Of a stretch of DNA of 64,000 bases, positions 63,231 through 64,000 are shown piece after piece. The position numbers and the translations under genes are program-made. The notes beneath the pieces are model-generated. The model worked only from the letters and a program-made list of their open reading frames with translations. It did no database searches and was not told the origin of the DNA. This stretch comes from Phycomyces nitens (Eukaryota > Mucoromycota > Mucoromycetes > Mucorales > Phycomycetaceae): positions 62,001 to 126,000 of the forward strand of contig JAHRBC010000002.1 in the NCBI GenBank assembly GCA_022702545.1. Direction: 5' to 3'. Positions within the stretch are counted from its first letter, which is position 1, and each line of letters starts with the position of its first letter.

Positions 63231-64000
63231 TTATACACCCAACAACTTCTTCATCTCATACAGTCGCCTCTGCAACTCTTCTCGCTCGTTCTCGCTTTCT
63301 GCATAACGCATCTTCATATCAATAAGAATGAGTTCAGCATTGGACAAGTCGTCCTCAAGAACAGAGTTTCTCTGTACCAATGTGGCATTCTGCTCACACA
63401 GGCCTTCGAATTTGGTATTTGATCGGGACTCGACCTTGGACGGCAAGGCCTTTATCTCTTCTTTAAGAGAAACTACGAGAGACTTTAAGGTCTCTTCTTC
63501 TTCCTTGAGTGCAGTAAGGTTATTTTTGCTGTCGTCCAGCTGTCTCTTTATCTCAACATCATCATGTTGGTATTTAGCAGCCTCTGTCTCTAGATCTTTG
63601 GTCTGCTTTCTGAGGGCAGCGTTGGTTCGTTGGAGCTCTTCCAAGACCCTGGCATTCGCGGCTTCTTTGACAGACTGGGCCTTGTGGTCCTTTTCCAACT
63701 GAGCCAGTCTTCGGGTTGGGATATCGAGTACTCCAGCATCATCTACAAGACGACGATCGTCATCCTTTTTTTTAAAAAAAAAGGGGGGGCATTAGAGCTA
63801 GTATAAAACAAACAACCAAACAAAAAAAAGTATTTGACTTGCCTTGTACTTTTCAAACAATCCATTCTTTAAAAAGTCCAAGAGATGCTCGAAATCTAGT
63901 CCTAGGATAACGGCTTGGTTGTGCTTCAATAGGGCAATTGAGAATTTAAAGATTGAGACAATTCCTTCGGCCAGCAAAACATCATAGATACGATAGACCA
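63231..64000 (-). CDS. C-terminal part of a TBC-domain Rab GTPase-activating protein (partial)
   Basis: An upstream exon (from beyond 64000 down to 63843) reads VYRIYDVLLAEGIVSIFKFS, then LGLDFEHLLDFLKNGLFEKYK, the last helices of a TBC domain (family: RIWDxFLxEG, then helices). After a GC-AG intron (63842-63765) a second exon (63764-63231) encodes a long coiled coil of about 178 residues (RRLAQLEKDHKAQSVKEAAN, LEELQRTNAALRKQ, ENEREELQRRLYEMKKLL). TBC plus C-terminal coiled coil is the layout of Gyp5/Gyl1 and EVI5-like proteins, which accelerate GTP hydrolysis on Rabs such as Ypt1/Sec4 in exocytosis. The catalytic Arg and Gln fingers would lie outside the window. Confidence 0.8.
63765..63842 (-). 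other. GC-AG intron in the TBC-domain gene
   Basis: Donor AAG/GCAAGT, acceptor AAAAG/GAT on the minus strand. A pyrimidine tract CCCCCCCTTTTTTTTT precedes the acceptor. It joins FEKYK to DDDRRLVDD. Confidence 0.75.

Overview
The window looks like nuclear DNA of an early-diverging fungus, most likely Mucoromycota (Mucoromycotina-like). The evidence is the gene content (a fused pentafunctional AROM, SKN7, ERB1, MIM1, OST5, an AreA/REG1-type DUF1752 protein), AT-rich spacers, short introns of about 36-150 bases, and remnants of a spliced protein family that I recognise from Mucoromycota genomes. The species cannot be fixed from the sequence. I noticed no rRNA, tRNA or CRISPR.

Layout. 1-13,300 is a transposon-rich accessory block. 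It holds a roughly 5.3 kb Mutator-like element (257-5597) with an MULE transposase, an OTU-type protease and unusual repeated ends. Next come a broken Mucoromycota family gene, a decayed DD34E Tc1/mariner copy (6873-8214), an Old Yellow Enzyme gene, and a fold-back derivative of the same Tc1 family (11929-12586) sitting inside another transposase relic. 13,307-30,701 is gene-dense: CENP-L-like kinetochore protein, SigF-like NTF2 protein, AROM, SF3B4/HSH49, SKN7, a small unknown protein, ERB1/BOP1, MIM1 and OST5. 31,640-32,882 is a decayed PIF/Harbinger transposase. 35,207-40,986 holds two tandem ELL elongation-factor genes. 40,987-45,626 is an AT-rich gene desert. 45,627-58,804 carries mitochondrial carbamoyl-phosphate synthase (CPA2), the DUF1752 protein, RPAP1, a small Cys-rich protein, NPRL2 and TIM9. 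ATP synthase delta follows at 59,897-60,753, and the end of a TBC-domain Rab-GAP runs off the right edge.

Themes. Chorismate synthesis (AROM) and arginine/pyrimidine carbamoyl phosphate (CPA2) both have a Gcn4-type TGAGTCA box upstream. NPRL2 and the REG1-like protein belong to nutrient signalling. TIM9, MIM1, ATP delta and CPA2 serve mitochondria. ELL and RPAP1 act with RNA polymerase II, SF3B4 in splicing, ERB1 in ribosome assembly.

The main things worth a second look are: the repeated GGGCACGACGTTT motif shared by the Mutator-like termini and an internal array; the palindromic fold-back derivative of a Tc1 element whose termini are themselves hairpins; a high share of GC-AG introns (6 of about 49 inferred), all with a GCAAG donor; a CENP-L homologue; and the tandem ELL paralogues. 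All splice models were built by eye from reading frames, GT/GC-AG borders and family conservation, and need transcript support.
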